Positions 1 through 5,894 of a DNA stretch of 6,936 nucleotides are shown piece after piece. Location: contig JAEZYO010000554.1 of the NCBI GenBank assembly GCA_023419055.1, forward strand, positions 1 to 6,936. Reading direction: 5' to 3'. Position numbers and translations under genes: made by a program. Under the pieces are notes generated by a model that worked only from the letters and a program-made list of their open reading frames with translations, searched no databases and was not told the DNA's origin. Source of the stretch: Pseudomonadota bacterium. GTDB taxonomy: Bacteria > Myxococcota > Polyangia > Polyangiales > Polyangiaceae. Each line of letters opens with the position of its first letter. The stretch's first letter is position 1.

Positions 1-180
1 CCGGAGGTGACCGGCGCGGTGGGCAAGACGGTGGAGAAGACGGCGCCGGAGGTGACCGGCGCGGTGGGCAGGACGGTGGAGAAGACGGTGCCGGAGGTGA
101 CCGGCACGGTGGGCAGGACGGTGGAGCACACGGTGCCCGAGGTGGCTGCCGCGGCCAAGCAGACGGTGAAGGACGTCACG
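1..180 (+). repeat. Tandem 45-bp in-frame repeat, four units
   Basis: Units lie at 1-45, 46-90, 91-135 and 136-180. The first two differ at two bases and the second and third at three, while the fourth is strongly diverged. Each encodes 15 residues beginning PEV. The near-identity of units 1-3 points to recent expansion, and the array probably continues upstream of the window. Confidence 0.9.
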
Positions 181-1029
181 TCCTCGGCCGGGGCAGCGGT
201 CCAGCGAGTCACCCCCGAGGATGTCGCCACGAAGAACGTGGCGGCACCGGCGCCGCCCTCTCGGCCCTCGGCGCCGTCCGCATCTGCGAAGACGACGGGT
301 CGAGACGAGCGCGAGATCGCCCCTCTCTTCGATGGGACGGAGTCCTCTTTCAAGCGATGGAGGCACGTCGGGGCGGGCTCTTCCGGCCATGACGACGGCA
401 CGCTCCACCTTCGAGGAGGGGACGATCTCGGGCTCGTCTACTTCGCTGCGAATGGTTTCGACGACTTTCGGATGCAGGTGCAGTACCGCCCTGAACGAGG
501 CGCCCAAGTGGGGCTGGCGGTCAGGTTCTCGAACCCCGAGCACGCAGCGGAGAAGCTGTCCGAGGCGGGTGAAGAAGCCGAGGAGAACTCGGCCTACGTC
601 GCGCTCGACACCGGGTTCGAAGTTCACCTCGGAGGTCAGCGCCCCGCGGTCGAGCCGGGCACATTCAACGGGGTCCAGTTCGGCAAGGCCGCGGGGGCCC
701 AACGTCACCCCCACCGCGCCGAGGTCAACTGGGGCGAGTGGAACGCGCTCGAGCTCGTGGCTTCTGGTGACGAGTACAGCGTGCTGCTGAACGGCACGGA
801 GACGGCGCGCTTCACGAACGTCGACGCGGTGCGGGGTCGGCGAGCCGCTGAGCAGCCGGGCGCGGGGTTCGTCGGCTTCTTGCTGCGTGGCGGTCAGGTG
901 CGAATTCGCCGAGTCGAGCTCCACCCCGAGCTACCCGAGAAACGAGGCGCCGAGCGGACTGGTTCTCGCGGGAACGGGGAAACGCGAGGCCGTGGCGCGG
1001 CCTCCCCATCCGTCCCCACTCACCATTAG
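1..1029 (+). CDS. DUF1080-like (3-keto-disaccharide hydrolase fold) protein with N-terminal 15-residue repeats, 5' partial
   Basis: The reading frame is open to the left edge, so the true start lies outside the window and 342 residues are visible. Residues 1-60 are four 15-residue repeats of the type PEVTGAVGxTVEKT, probably amphipathic helix. A Pro/Ala/Ser-rich linker follows. From about residue 109 (LFDG) to 314 the protein looks like a DUF1080/PF06439 concanavalin-like domain: LFDG start, ENSAYVALDTGFEVHLGG core, PGTFNG, WGEWNALELVASGDEYSVLLNGTE and a final GFVGFLLRGGQVRIRRVEL strand. The family includes sugar-binding and 3-keto-glycoside-hydrolysing proteins; I cannot point to catalytic residues. 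No signal peptide is visible, but the N-terminus is missing. The next gene is a paralogue starting 12 bp downstream, so the two are probably co-transcribed. The domain call is fairly secure; the biological role is unknown. Confidence 0.8.
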   Translation, partial: PEVTGAVGKTVEKTAPEVTGAVGRTVEKTVPEVTGTVGRTVEHTVPEVAAAAKQTVKDVTSSAGAAVQRVTPEDVATKNVAAPAPPSRPSAPSASAKTTGRDEREIAPLFDGTESSFKRWRHVGAGSSGHDDGTLHLRGGDDLGLVYFAANGFDDFRMQVQYRPERGAQVGLAVRFSNPEHAAEKLSEAGEEAEENSAYVALDTGFEVHLGGQRPAVEPGTFNGVQFGKAAGAQRHPHRAEVNWGEWNALELVASGDEYSVLLNGTETARFTNVDAVRGRRAAEQPGAGFVGFLLRGGQVRIRRVELHPELPEKRGAERTGSRGNGETRGRGAASPSVPTHH

Positions 1030-1041
1030 GAAGGGAGCAAC

Positions 1042-1929
1042 GTGCAAGATCGGTCAGAGACGCCAGCTGTCGAGGACGACGTGCCGGAGCGCCTGCCCGA
1101 GGCGAAGCGGCGACGCTCGAGCGCGGCTCAGGTCGGCGCTGCGATCCTGCGGGCTCGAGGCCTGGTTCGGCAACCGTTGGAGAAGGCAAAGAGCCTGCTC
1201 AGCCGCCGGCGTGGAGCGAGGCGCTTCGAGTCGACCAGCGCGCCGCCCGGCGAGTCGAGCCAGGAGCTGCTGTTCGACGGGAGCGAGGAGTCATGCGCGC
1301 GTTGGCTGCAGGCAGGGTCCGGCTCTTTCGAGCGCCGTGGCAAGGAGCTCCACCTCGCGGCGGGAGCGGAGACCGGGCTCGTCTACTACGGCGCGCGTCG
1401 CTTCGACGACTTGCGGCTCCGCTTGCACTATCGCCTCGAGTCGCCGGACGCCGCCATGACGCTTGCGGCGCGCTTCCTCGACCCACGACAGCCGGTCCCC
1501 GACCGCGAGGACCCGAGCGTGCGACACCCCTACGAAAACCCCGCCTACGTCGCGGCACACACGGGGTTCGAGGTGGAGCTCGGGGTGCAGGAACGAGGCG
1601 TCCACCCCGGGACCTTTCACGGTTTGCTCGTGGGCAACGCGCCGGGCGCGCAGCTCCGCCCGAATGACGCGCCCCTACGGCTCGACGACTGGAACGAGCT
1701 CGATCTCGAGCTCATCGGCAACCTGTACATCGTGAGGATCAACGGCGTCGAGACGGCTCGCTTCAGTAATCTGGACGACTATCGCAGCAAGCTCGCGCTC
1801 GAAGATCCGCACGCGGGTTTCATCGGCTTCTTGATGCGACGCGGACGCCTGGCGCTCCGCGACGTCAGCATCGAGTCGGCTCTTCCCGAGCGAGCTCCCG
1901 ATTTCGTGGGAGGGGAAGGACGGAAGTGA
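1042..1929 (+). CDS. DUF1080-like domain protein, paralogue of the upstream gene
   Basis: This 295-residue protein starts at a GTG preceded by GGAAGGGA (1029-1036) at good spacing, 12 bp after the upstream stop. Residues 1-76 are charged and basic, with RRR clusters and no signal peptide or membrane segment. Residues 77-280 are the DUF1080-like domain: LFDG at 77-80, an RFDDLRLRLHYRL strand, ENPAYVAAHTGFEVELG near 155-171, PGTFHG, DDWNELDLELIGNLYIVRINGVETARFSN near 215-243, and GFIGFLMRRGRLALRDVSIE at the end. The domain aligns end to end with that of the preceding gene, so the pair arose by duplication, but the N-terminal regions are unrelated. Without a signal peptide it should be cytoplasmic, unlike many secreted DUF1080 proteins. 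Substrate unknown. Confidence 0.85.
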   Translation: MQDRSETPAVEDDVPERLPEAKRRRSSAAQVGAAILRARGLVRQPLEKAKSLLSRRRGARRFESTSAPPGESSQELLFDGSEESCARWLQAGSGSFERRGKELHLAAGAETGLVYYGARRFDDLRLRLHYRLESPDAAMTLAARFLDPRQPVPDREDPSVRHPYENPAYVAAHTGFEVELGVQERGVHPGTFHGLLVGNAPGAQLRPNDAPLRLDDWNELDLELIGNLYIVRINGVETARFSNLDDYRSKLALEDPHAGFIGFLMRRGRLALRDVSIESALPERAPDFVGGEGRK

Positions 1930-2207
1930 TGGCGGACGGACACGGTCACCCGCAGCGCGCGCGGCCCCGGCCTCTCAAGGAAGAAGAGGCTCGCCTCCTC
2001 GGGGACGTCCTCGAGATCACGGCTTCCGTGCGAGCGCGTGAGCTAAGGGTGGACGAGGCGCGAGGGATCGAGACCTCCGAGGGGCAGACCACCACGCGGC
2101 GAGTCGGCCTGCCGAGAACGGGCGCCGTCCCGGGTGTGACCTATCGCAACGTGCGAGTGGCGGTGACCGTTCAAGGGCGCTCCCAGCCGAATCGACCGGC
2201 CAAATGA
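1929..2207 (+). CDS. Small conserved-looking hypothetical protein, third gene of the DUF1080 operon
   Basis: The ATG at 1929 overlaps the preceding stop by one base (TGATG) and has an AGGGGAAGGA purine tract at 1911-1920 as ribosome binding site. An in-frame GTG at 1926 would add one residue. The product is 92 residues, hydrophilic, with no membrane segment and no cysteine. It has a His/Arg/Pro-rich N-terminus, a helical middle (KEEEARLLGDVLEITASVR), and a C-terminal stretch of probable beta strand (GVTYRNVRVAVTVQGR). I do not recognise the family. The overlap implies translational coupling to the DUF1080 gene, hence a related role. That codon use matches its neighbours supports it being real. 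Confidence 0.65.
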   Translation: MADGHGHPQRARPRPLKEEEARLLGDVLEITASVRARELRVDEARGIETSEGQTTTRRVGLPRTGAVPGVTYRNVRVAVTVQGRSQPNRPAK

Positions 2208-2285
2208 GCTCATCCGCGCCTGCTCGTCCCGGGTGGCACCCGTGATGCATCGCTGATGCAACGGAGGCCGCATCGCTGGTCCGAC

Positions 2286-2291
2286 GGAGGG
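2286..2291 (+). promoter_or_regulatory. Shine-Dalgarno GGAGGG selecting the start at 2298
   Basis: GGAGGG lies 6 bases before the ATG at 2298. The frame also contains an ATG at 2256 that would add 14 residues (MQRRPHRWSDGGLV) lacking family resemblance. The Shine-Dalgarno and the typical family N-terminus both favour 2298. Confidence 0.7.
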
Positions 2292-2297
2292 CTCGTC

Positions 2298-3011
2298 ATG
2301 AGAATTACAGACATGCTGGCAGGGGCGCTGGGAACCGTGATCGCTTTCCTTCCGAACCTGCTCGCCGCGTTGATCATCCTGGCGATTGGCTTTCTGATCG
2401 CCGCAGCGCTCGGAAAACTCACGACCCGGCTGCTCACGCCTCTGGCCATCGAGCGTCGCTCGAGCCTGCGACAGTTCTTCGGGCACGAGGCAGCGATCCT
2501 TCGGATGCCGCACACCGGCGGTCGCATCGTCTATTGGGGCATCGGGCTCATCACCATCGGCTTGGCGATCGATGCGCTCGAGCTCGCCTGGCTGAGCGCC
2601 GGCGTCGCTACCGTGCTCGCCTACCTGCCGAGCCTGATCGCGGCGGCGCTCATCGTCGCGGTGGGCTACTTCGTCGGCAACTTCGCCTATCGCAGGCTGG
2701 CCGAGCGTGAAGGAGGCTCGCTCGTCTGGGCGAAGACCGCGCGCGCCGCTGCGCTGGTCGTCGCGAGCTTTATGGCCCTTCAGCAGCTCGGTGTCGCCAC
2801 GGCGATCGTGACCACCGCCTTCGGCTTGCTCCTCGGTGCAATGGCCGTCGCTGCCGCCGTCGCCTTCGGCTTCGGCAACCGCGAGCTCGCCGGTCGCATC
2901 ACCCGGGACTGGTACGAACGCCGCGGAGGAGGCCCCCGCTTCCGCGGCTCCGAGTTCCAAAATCGGATCTATCGGGCCGACACCGAGACGCCTCACTACC
3001 CTCGTCGGTAG
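2298..3011 (+). CDS. MscS/CmpX-like conserved TM-helix membrane protein
   Basis: This 237-residue inner-membrane protein has about five hydrophobic segments (near residues 17-39, 76-95, 105-128, 149-167 and 170-191). Segments 1 and 3 carry the same motif (LPNLLAALIILAIGFLIA and LPSLIAAALIVAVGYFVG), the PF05552-type 'conserved TM helix' repeat. The last segment reads AMAVAAAVAFGFGNRELAGRI, the signature of the pore-lining helix of MscS channels (GxxxAxAFGxGxRxxAG). The chain ends about 45 residues later in an Arg-rich tail, so the beta and vestibule domains of MscS are absent, as in CmpX-like proteins. It is likely a small osmotic or mechanosensitive-type channel or membrane-stress protein. 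It lies 90 bp after the DUF1080 operon and may be its last gene or have its own promoter. Confidence 0.85.
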   Translation: MRITDMLAGALGTVIAFLPNLLAALIILAIGFLIAAALGKLTTRLLTPLAIERRSSLRQFFGHEAAILRMPHTGGRIVYWGIGLITIGLAIDALELAWLSAGVATVLAYLPSLIAAALIVAVGYFVGNFAYRRLAEREGGSLVWAKTARAAALVVASFMALQQLGVATAIVTTAFGLLLGAMAVAAAVAFGFGNRELAGRITRDWYERRGGGPRFRGSEFQNRIYRADTETPHYPRR

Positions 3012-3041
3012 GCCACGTTCCGGTACGCGGAGGCGCTCGCG

Positions 3042-4451
3042 TCAGTTGTCGGGGGCGCCCGAGCAGATCCAGGCCGCGATCAGATCGAGCTCGTGGCTTT
3101 CGAGAGACTGCCCGGCCTTCGGCATCTGCGTGCCGGTGCAGACGTCCGTGTTCAACAATTTTTGCATCAAGTAGCTCGTGGAGGGGCTGCCGGGATCGAC
3201 GAGCAGCCGCTTACCGCCGCACTGGCTGGTCGCGACCCCCACGAGCTCGTCGTACGCCGCGCCAGCTTCGAGATCGAGGTCCTCCTTGGGACGCGAGCCA
3301 CCGTGGCAGGCCGCTCCGGTGCAAGAGCCGTTCAGGATGGGTTCGATGTCGTCCTTGAAGGAGGGCATCACGCCGACGTCGCAGCCGCAGCTACCGGCTT
3401 TACACGCGTCGCCCGCTCCGCAGGCGTTGCCACAGCTGCCGCAGTTCGTCGGGTCGCTCTGGAGATCGACGCAGCCCCGACCGCAGAGCGTGCCGCCGTC
3501 GGGGCAGCTGCACGCGCCGTCGACGCAGGGCACGCCGCCGGGACAAGCGTGGCCGCATTCTCCACAGTGGAGGACATTGGTTTGGGTGTCCACGCAGCTA
3601 CTTCCACACTGCTCGAGGGCACCGCAACCATCGGCGCAGGCGCCCATCAGGCAGACTTGCCCGTCCGCGCACGCGGCGTCACACGAGCCGCAGTGGCTCG
3701 CATCCGAGTCGAGATCCGCGCAGCTCCCCGAGCACGCGTCGAGTGGCTCGGGGCAGGAGCACTCTCCGTCCTCGCACGTCGAGCCGGCTCCGCACGCCGT
3801 GCCGCAACCGCCGCAGTTGAACGTATCGGTCCTGGTGTCGACGCACACGCCGTCGCACGCTTCATTCCCGTTCGCGCACGCACACGTGCCGTCCAGACAG
3901 GCGATACCCTCGGGACAGACATTCCCACAGCTGCCGCAGTGCCCTCGATCGGACGCGAGACTCACGCAGGTCTCGCCGCCGCACGTCTCGCAGCCATGCT
4001 CCGCCAGGCTCTCGATCCAGTCGCCGATGCAGTCGATGTCCCCTTGGGGTAGCTCGCTTCCGACCGGCATCGGCAAGCCACACTCGGGCATGCTGCTGAC
4101 GAGCTTCTGGTAGAGGAACGACGTCTCCGGGCTCCCCGGCACGACGAGCGCCCACCCATCGCAAGTGACTGAACTTCGACCGACCAGAGCGTCAGCGGGC
4201 GCGCTGACGAAGTCCAACCCCAGGGACGCGACATCGCTCCCGTGACAACCGGTACCGGCGCACGATCGGACGAAGACGTCGGTCCTGATCGATTCCGCGT
4301 CGGGCGAGCAGGTCGAGGCGGGTGGTGACGGGTTCTGTGATGAACCCGGCGCCTCGTCCATCGTGCCGGTGCAGGCCAAGACGCCCGCGACGGCGGCGAC
4401 CAAGAGGGTTCCTAGAAGGAATTCTGCTCTCGCGTCGAAATTTCGAAGCAC
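3042..4451 (-). CDS. Cys-rich repeat lipoprotein flanked by two CxxxxCH cytochrome-c-like domains
   Basis: This 469-residue protein starts at GTG (4451). Residues 9-26 are hydrophobic and end in VLA-C27, a probable lipobox, so export and lipidation are expected. Domain 1 (about 60-152) has C64xxxxC69-H70, VVPGSPETSFLYQKL and M128 in a CGLPMPVG context. Domain 2 (about 362-469) repeats the plan: C377xxxxC382-H383, VDPGSPSTSYLMQKL, M443 in QMPKAG and a final WICSGA. Both resemble the planctomycete-type cytochrome c domain (PF07635-like) seen in myxobacterial proteins. Heme attachment through CX4CH is known in cytochrome c3 but unproven here. Between them are five cysteine repeats with CGxC cores at 172, 213, 254, 296 and 337, a period of 41 residues. 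The protein has 53 cysteines. It may be a surface electron-transfer or disulfide-rich adhesive protein; the function is not established. Confidence 0.85.
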   Translation of the reverse strand: MLRNFDARAEFLLGTLLVAAVAGVLACTGTMDEAPGSSQNPSPPASTCSPDAESIRTDVFVRSCAGTGCHGSDVASLGLDFVSAPADALVGRSSVTCDGWALVVPGSPETSFLYQKLVSSMPECGLPMPVGSELPQGDIDCIGDWIESLAEHGCETCGGETCVSLASDRGHCGSCGNVCPEGIACLDGTCACANGNEACDGVCVDTRTDTFNCGGCGTACGAGSTCEDGECSCPEPLDACSGSCADLDSDASHCGSCDAACADGQVCLMGACADGCGALEQCGSSCVDTQTNVLHCGECGHACPGGVPCVDGACSCPDGGTLCGRGCVDLQSDPTNCGSCGNACGAGDACKAGSCGCDVGVMPSFKDDIEPILNGSCTGAACHGGSRPKEDLDLEAGAAYDELVGVATSQCGGKRLLVDPGSPSTSYLMQKLLNTDVCTGTQMPKAGQSLESHELDLIAAWICSGAPDN

Positions 4452-4567
4452 ATCCCAGTACGTGGGCCGAAGCGTAGCGAATTTTGACGACGCGCTGCGT
4501 GACTGGTGCGGTGTCTCAGAAGTAACAATCGCTTTGCGAGAAAGAGCAGTCGGCGCAGAAGGAAAGG

Positions 4568-4657
4568 AGCACTAGCCATCCGCGAAGCGGATGAAGGGGA
4601 GAAACTGGTGCAGCCACTTTCCGGGGGCGGGAACGCCCCCGAGGACGCGCTAGTGCT
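4568..4657. other. Structured intergenic element with possible four-way junction
   Basis: AGCACTAGC (4568-4576) pairs perfectly with GCTAGTGCT (4649-4657). Inside are three successive hairpins. The first is CATCCGC-GAA-GCGGATG (4577-4593), which contains the GCGAAGC mini-hairpin. The second is GAAAcTGG-TGCAG-CCAcTTTC (4601-4621), with one C/C mismatch. The third is CGGGGGCG-GGAA-CGCCCCCG (4622-4641), with a GNRA-type loop on the + strand. The arrangement is direct sequence observation. Whether it is an RNA, a REP-like repeat or a DNA structure is open, and no coding frame fits it. Confidence 0.55.
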
Positions 4658-4673
4658 GGCGCGGCACTAGCGC
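4647..4673. other. Perfect 10-bp inverted repeat competing with the four-way junction
   Basis: GCGCTAGTGC (4647-4656) and GCACTAGCGC (4664-4673) are perfectly complementary around a 7-base loop. The left arm shares bases 4649-4656 with the closing stem of the 4568-4657 element, so the two structures exclude one another. GCACTAGC occurs at both 4569-4576 and 4664-4671, giving the shared arm two alternative partners. Confidence 0.7.
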
Positions 4674-4688
4674 TCGGGCCTCCGAGCG
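4671..4688. other. 7-bp stem hairpin
   Basis: CGCTCGG (4671-4677) pairs with CCGAGCG (4682-4688) around a 4-base loop. It shares 4671-4673 with the preceding 10-bp hairpin, so it is fully compatible only with the alternative in which 4649-4657 pairs back to 4568-4576. Confidence 0.6.
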
Positions 4689-4700
4689 TCACGGCTCTCT

Positions 4701-4728
4701 TCGAGCTCGCGCAAACCGCGAAGCTCGA
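4701..4728 (-). terminator. Possible terminator hairpin behind ynfA
   Basis: TCGAGCTCGCG (4701-4711) pairs with CGCG-A-AGCTCGA (4717-4728) with one bulged A and a 5-base loop, 3 bp beyond the stop codon of the leftward ynfA gene. The position suits a transcription end or an mRNA-protecting 3' hairpin. There is no U-tract, so intrinsic termination is uncertain. Confidence 0.4.
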
Positions 4729-4731
4729 CGG

Positions 4732-5055
4732 TCACCTTGGCCCGAAGGTAATGACGCCCATGCCGATGAGGGCGATCGCAGCGCCTGAAAGATCCCAGCG
4801 ATCAGGGGCTTGGCCTTCCACGAGCCAGCCCCAGAGTACGGCGGCCGCTACGTAAACGCCGCCGTACGCCGCGTAGGCCCGGCCCGCACTGGGATGAAAG
4901 GACAAGAACCACGCGAAGGCCGCGAGCGCCGCGGCTGCGCCGGCGAGAAGCCACGCCGACCTTCCACCATGAGTCCAAAGAAAAACGAGGTAGCAACCGA
5001 GAATCTCGGCAACCGCCGTGAGCGCCAAGAGCGCCACCTTCCCGATGGGATCCAT
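4732..5055 (-). CDS. ynfA: YnfA family (UPF0060) small membrane protein
   Basis: This 107-residue protein is almost entirely membrane-embedded, with four predicted helices, the usual length and topology of YnfA (about 108 residues). Family hallmarks are clear: [12 protein letters not shown] near the start, [34 protein letters not shown] in the middle, and [20 protein letters not shown] at the end. YnfA resembles small multidrug resistance (SMR) transporters, and the E. coli protein has been linked to efflux of cationic compounds; the substrate here is unknown. I prefer the ATG at 5055, which gives a family-like N-terminus; a TTG at 5061 would add two residues. It begins 9 bp after the stop of the upstream gene on the same strand, so the two form an operon. 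A hairpin follows its stop. Confidence 0.93.
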   Translation of the reverse strand: MDPIGKVALLALTAVAEILGCYLVFLWTHGGRSAWLLAGAAAALAAFAWFLSFHPSAGRAYAAYGGVYVAAAVLWGWLVEGQAPDRWDLSGAAIALIGMGVITFGPR

Positions 5056-5064
5056 CGGCAAACG

Positions 5065-5808
5065 CTACTTCGCCGGCGACGTATCGGCTTCGAAAACCAG
5101 CCCAGCCTCGCCGATGCTTCGCTTGAGCTCGGCGATGTCGGTTCCGGGCGCGGCCTCGGCGAGCCGCTTCGGCAGGTCCGCAAACTCTTGAACGACCGAG
5201 GCGGAGCGGTCATCGCCCCGAGTCTCCCAGACCACTGAGTCGCGCTCAGTGCGCACGTCGAACTTGAAGAAGCGGCAGCACTCGTGCTCGTTTTCGGCAA
5301 GGATCTTGAGCTGAGCTTCGAGTCCAGGAGCGGACGCGAAGATCCAGCGGAAGCCAGCGTCGAATCGCTCGGTCGCGCGCAGGTGAGTGAAGGCGCTCCG
5401 ATAGCCGTCGAGGTGCGCCCGCATCTTCTGCTCGTCCGCCAAGTTGGCCGTGCACACGATGGGCTCGCTCGGCGACGGGTCGGAGGAGGTGAAGATGGGC
5501 TTGCTAGAGGAGGGATTGCAGCCGCACCCACCGGTTGTCGAGCAGGAGACCTCGCAATCTTCCGTCGAGCCCTTCCTCCGGGGGCGCACCACCATCAAGA
5601 CTCCGAGAACGGTCGCGCCTGCGAGACCAGCGAAGAGCAGAGTGGGACCTGATTGGAGATAAGTCATGATCGTCGACAGGAACCCCGCTCCGACTCCGGC
5701 TGCCAGGAGCGGGACGGCGCAACAGGCCGCGCAAGCTCCGATCGCAGCAAGGCCTCCCAGATCGGGCTTGGGTTGAGAGACGGTAGGGGGTGGGTTCGAA
5801 GACTTCAT
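5065..5808 (-). CDS. MerT/MerC-like membrane protein fused to a Cys-rich linker and an ECC-motif domain
   Basis: I choose the ATG at 5808 (247 residues). Upstream extension would run through the regulatory dyad, adds nothing family-like, and lacks a better ribosome site. Residues 17-40 and 52-74 are membrane helices; the first carries C26-A-A-C29-C30-A-V-P, resembling the ACC-x-x-P site in the first helix of mercuric transporters such as MerT. RPRRK after helix 2 suggests a cytoplasmic C-terminus. Next is a short Cys-rich segment with C85, C89, C95 and C97 (GCGC). Residues 115-215 look like a soluble domain widespread in bacteria with an ExECCxFFxF motif (here HECCRFFKF, C177/C178) and a conserved VWETRG-type strand. 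Clustered cysteines in all three parts suggest a thiol-metal relay or sensor, an inference. It heads a leftward operon with ynfA, divergent from the ECF sigma gene. Confidence 0.8.
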   Translation of the reverse strand: MKSSNPPPTVSQPKPDLGGLAAIGACAACCAVPLLAAGVGAGFLSTIMTYLQSGPTLLFAGLAGATVLGVLMVVRPRRKGSTEDCEVSCSTTGGCGCNPSSSKPIFTSSDPSPSEPIVCTANLADEQKMRAHLDGYRSAFTHLRATERFDAGFRWIFASAPGLEAQLKILAENEHECCRFFKFDVRTERDSVVWETRGDDRSASVVQEFADLPKRLAEAAPGTDIAELKRSIGEAGLVFEADTSPAK

Positions 5809-5821
5809 GGCTCGGTTGGTG

Positions 5822-5835
5822 GGGCCAATTGGCCC
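5822..5835. promoter_or_regulatory. Perfect 14-bp palindrome, possible operator
   Basis: GGGCCAATTGGCCC is fully self-complementary and lies 13 bp upstream of the leftward start at 5808, just beyond the predicted leftward promoter. It could be an operator or part of the 5' leader. No regulator is known from the window. Confidence 0.4.
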
Positions 5836-5845
5836 GCACGTTTCC

Positions 5846-5874
5846 CGGTAGGCAGGTCCGGCCGCAACGTGACC
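5846..5874 (-). promoter_or_regulatory. Predicted leftward promoter, mirror copy of the sigma-gene promoter
   Basis: On the minus strand the order is GGTCACG (5874-5868), 14 bp, GCCTACCG (5853-5846), then 37 bp to the ATG at 5808. It matches the bipartite motif before the sigma gene exactly in both boxes and in spacing. The size and spacing suit an ECF -35/-10 pair, with the leftward transcript starting near 5838. Repressor half-sites are the alternative. Confidence 0.42.
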
Positions 5875-5894
5875 CTCGTCCGCCGCGTATTTTC

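Noticed and set aside
1..180. CRISPR-like array from the regular 45-bp repeats
   Set aside because: The repeats are contiguous without unique spacers and lie in frame within a gene, encoding 15-residue protein repeats.
2230..2242. CGGGT-GGC-ACCCG hairpin as a terminator after the DUF1080 operon
   Set aside because: The stem is only 5 bp and no T-tract follows. In a genome this GC-rich it is expected by chance.
2043..2996. 317-residue minus-strand open frame opposite the MscS-like gene
   Set aside because: Its product is an Asp/Glu/Arg/Gln-rich string without recognisable domains. The + strand frame encodes clean membrane helices and family motifs.
3012..3041. Bidirectional terminator between the convergent genes
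   Set aside because: The 30-bp gap shows no convincing stem and no T-tract on either strand.
3093..4113. Two long + strand open frames (319 and 311 residues) across the Cys-rich gene
   Set aside because: They are antisense shadows created by the GC-rich cysteine repeats. Their products are low-complexity Ala/Arg/Val or Ser/Pro/Gln with no domain, and the minus-strand frame has a signal peptide, repeats and conserved motifs.
3042..4451. Naming the Cys-rich protein tryptophan synthase alpha chain, a label that I recall being attached to similar myxobacterial proteins
   Set aside because: There is no TIM-barrel sequence. The protein is an exported cysteine-repeat lipoprotein with CxxxxCH domains, so such a label would be an annotation artefact.
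4568..4657. tRNA or selenocysteine-tRNA gene suggested by the cloverleaf-like fold and 90-base length
   Set aside because: Neither strand has a T-loop consensus (TTCRANNC), D-loop GG, plausible anticodon loop or CCA-proximal features. The stems are hairpins of the wrong sizes.
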